Assembly (NCBI GenBank): GCA_963759875.1
Contig: CAVXBB010000002.1
Span: 124,001 to 188,000, forward strand
Reading direction: 5' to 3'
Length of the DNA: 64,000 bases
Origin: JAFAGX01 sp963759875
Lineage (GTDB): Bacteria > Acidobacteriota > Terriglobia > Terriglobales > Acidobacteriaceae
The number at the start of each line of letters is the position of its first letter. Position 1 is the stretch's first letter. The notes under the pieces were generated by a model that saw only the letters and a program-made list of their open reading frames with translations, was not told the origin of the DNA and searched no databases. Shown piece after piece: positions 63,647 to 64,000 of this stretch. A program made the translations under genes and the position numbers.

Positions 63647-64000
63647 ATGAAGTGCCACACAATTAGCGTCGATGATGCCAGGTCGTTACTGCGAGGTGGC
63701 CTGTTCGGTCTAGCAAGTTCGTATCCTCCGGTTTGCGTCCATGAGCTTTTCGAGGCGCAGGTCGGCCGTACTCCTGCACAACTAGCAGTCCAGGACAGGA
63801 ACGCTAAACTCACGTATGCCGAGCTCAACAGTCAGTCCAACCAACTGGCAAATTATCTGGCGAAACTTGGAATCGGGCCAGAGGTTTTAGTGGGTATTTC
63901 GATGGAGCGGACGCCTAGAATGCTGGTCGCACTTCTCGGCATCCTCAAGGCGGGTGCCGCATACCTGCCGCTCGACCCTGCGTTCCCCAAAGACCGGCTC
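63647..64000 (+). CDS. NRPS adenylation domain, 5' part (cut by window end)
   Basis: 118 codons from ATG 63647 (AGGGAATTG upstream). SYPPVCVHELFEAQVGRTPA, then LTYAELNSQSNQLANYLAKL (A1), and LLGILKAGAAYLPLDPAFPK (A2-like) are a textbook A-domain start. The remainder, including the selectivity residues and any carrier or thioesterase, lies beyond base 64000. The peptide block thus continues past the window. Confidence 0.9.
   Translation, partial: MKCHTISVDDARSLLRGGLFGLASSYPPVCVHELFEAQVGRTPAQLAVQDRNAKLTYAELNSQSNQLANYLAKLGIGPEVLVGISMERTPRMLVALLGILKAGAAYLPLDPAFPKDRL

Noticed and set aside
1..64000. CRISPR arrays, tRNA or rRNA genes
   Set aside because: No regularly spaced repeats and no tRNA-like or rRNA-like segments were noticed on either strand; a covariance-model scan was not possible.

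Overview
The window looks like part of the chromosome of a soil bacterium, most likely an acidobacterium. That is an inference from the gene mix: UpxY-type NusG paralogues heading polysaccharide loci, ASH-repeat lipoproteins, a GAF-TonB hybrid, several PilZ proteins, and exosortase-type polysaccharide genes with no exosortase visible. No rRNA, tRNA, CRISPR array or intact insertion sequence was seen. Two exopolysaccharide loci point outward from a central region of regulators, accessory genes and decayed genes.

Left locus (about 1-14 kb, minus strand, read from right to left): NusG/UpxY antiterminator, a PrsR-like regulator, Wza-type export protein, outer-membrane beta-barrel, Wzz-type co-polymerase, ExeA-like ATPase, tyrosine kinase, small membrane protein, polyprenyl glycosylphosphotransferase, two GT2 enzymes, O-antigen ligase/polymerase, and an acyltransferase cut by the window edge. 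Several genes overlap by four bases, so this is probably one long antiterminated operon.

Central region (about 14-39 kb): LuxR-type regulators with Sel1 repeats, PilZ proteins, ASH-domain lipoproteins, a molybdopterin oxidoreductase pair, a cupin, a PilZ-SPOR protein, a STAS protein, the GAF-TonB hybrid, an orphan Flp pilin and a phosphopantetheinyl transferase. Among them lie many broken genes: an IS3 OrfA remnant, a lipoprotein with an in-frame stop, a truncated 5'-3' exonuclease, HAD and MmcQ pseudogenes, a radical SAM tail and a decayed Phd/PIN toxin-antitoxin pair.

Right locus (about 39-64 kb, plus strand, open at the window end): PilZ protein, leader ORF, NusG/UpxY, beta-helix protein, GT4, Wza, Wzz, polymerase/ligase, monotopic sugar transferase, two more GT4s, a dehydrogenase/acetyltransferase/aminotransferase cassette for a 3-amino sugar, and a Wzx flippase. 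It runs almost without gaps into a nonribosomal peptide synthetase block: A-PCP with a leucine-like code, cytochrome P450, free condensation domain, a C-PCP-left-handed-beta-helix fusion, sulfotransferase, and the start of another adenylation gene. The most interesting hypothesis is that this locus makes a polysaccharide decorated with a beta-hydroxylated aminoacyl or peptidyl group. The sugar cassette would supply the amino acceptor, the C-PCP-LbH protein would carry the acyl group and transfer it, and the phosphopantetheinyl transferase at about 36 kb would activate the carrier domains.

The loci share control parts. Each has a NusG paralogue preceded by the same roughly 20-bp element containing the ribosome binding site, and each has a LuxR-Sel1 regulator pointing the other way. 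This suggests a duplicated regulatory module.
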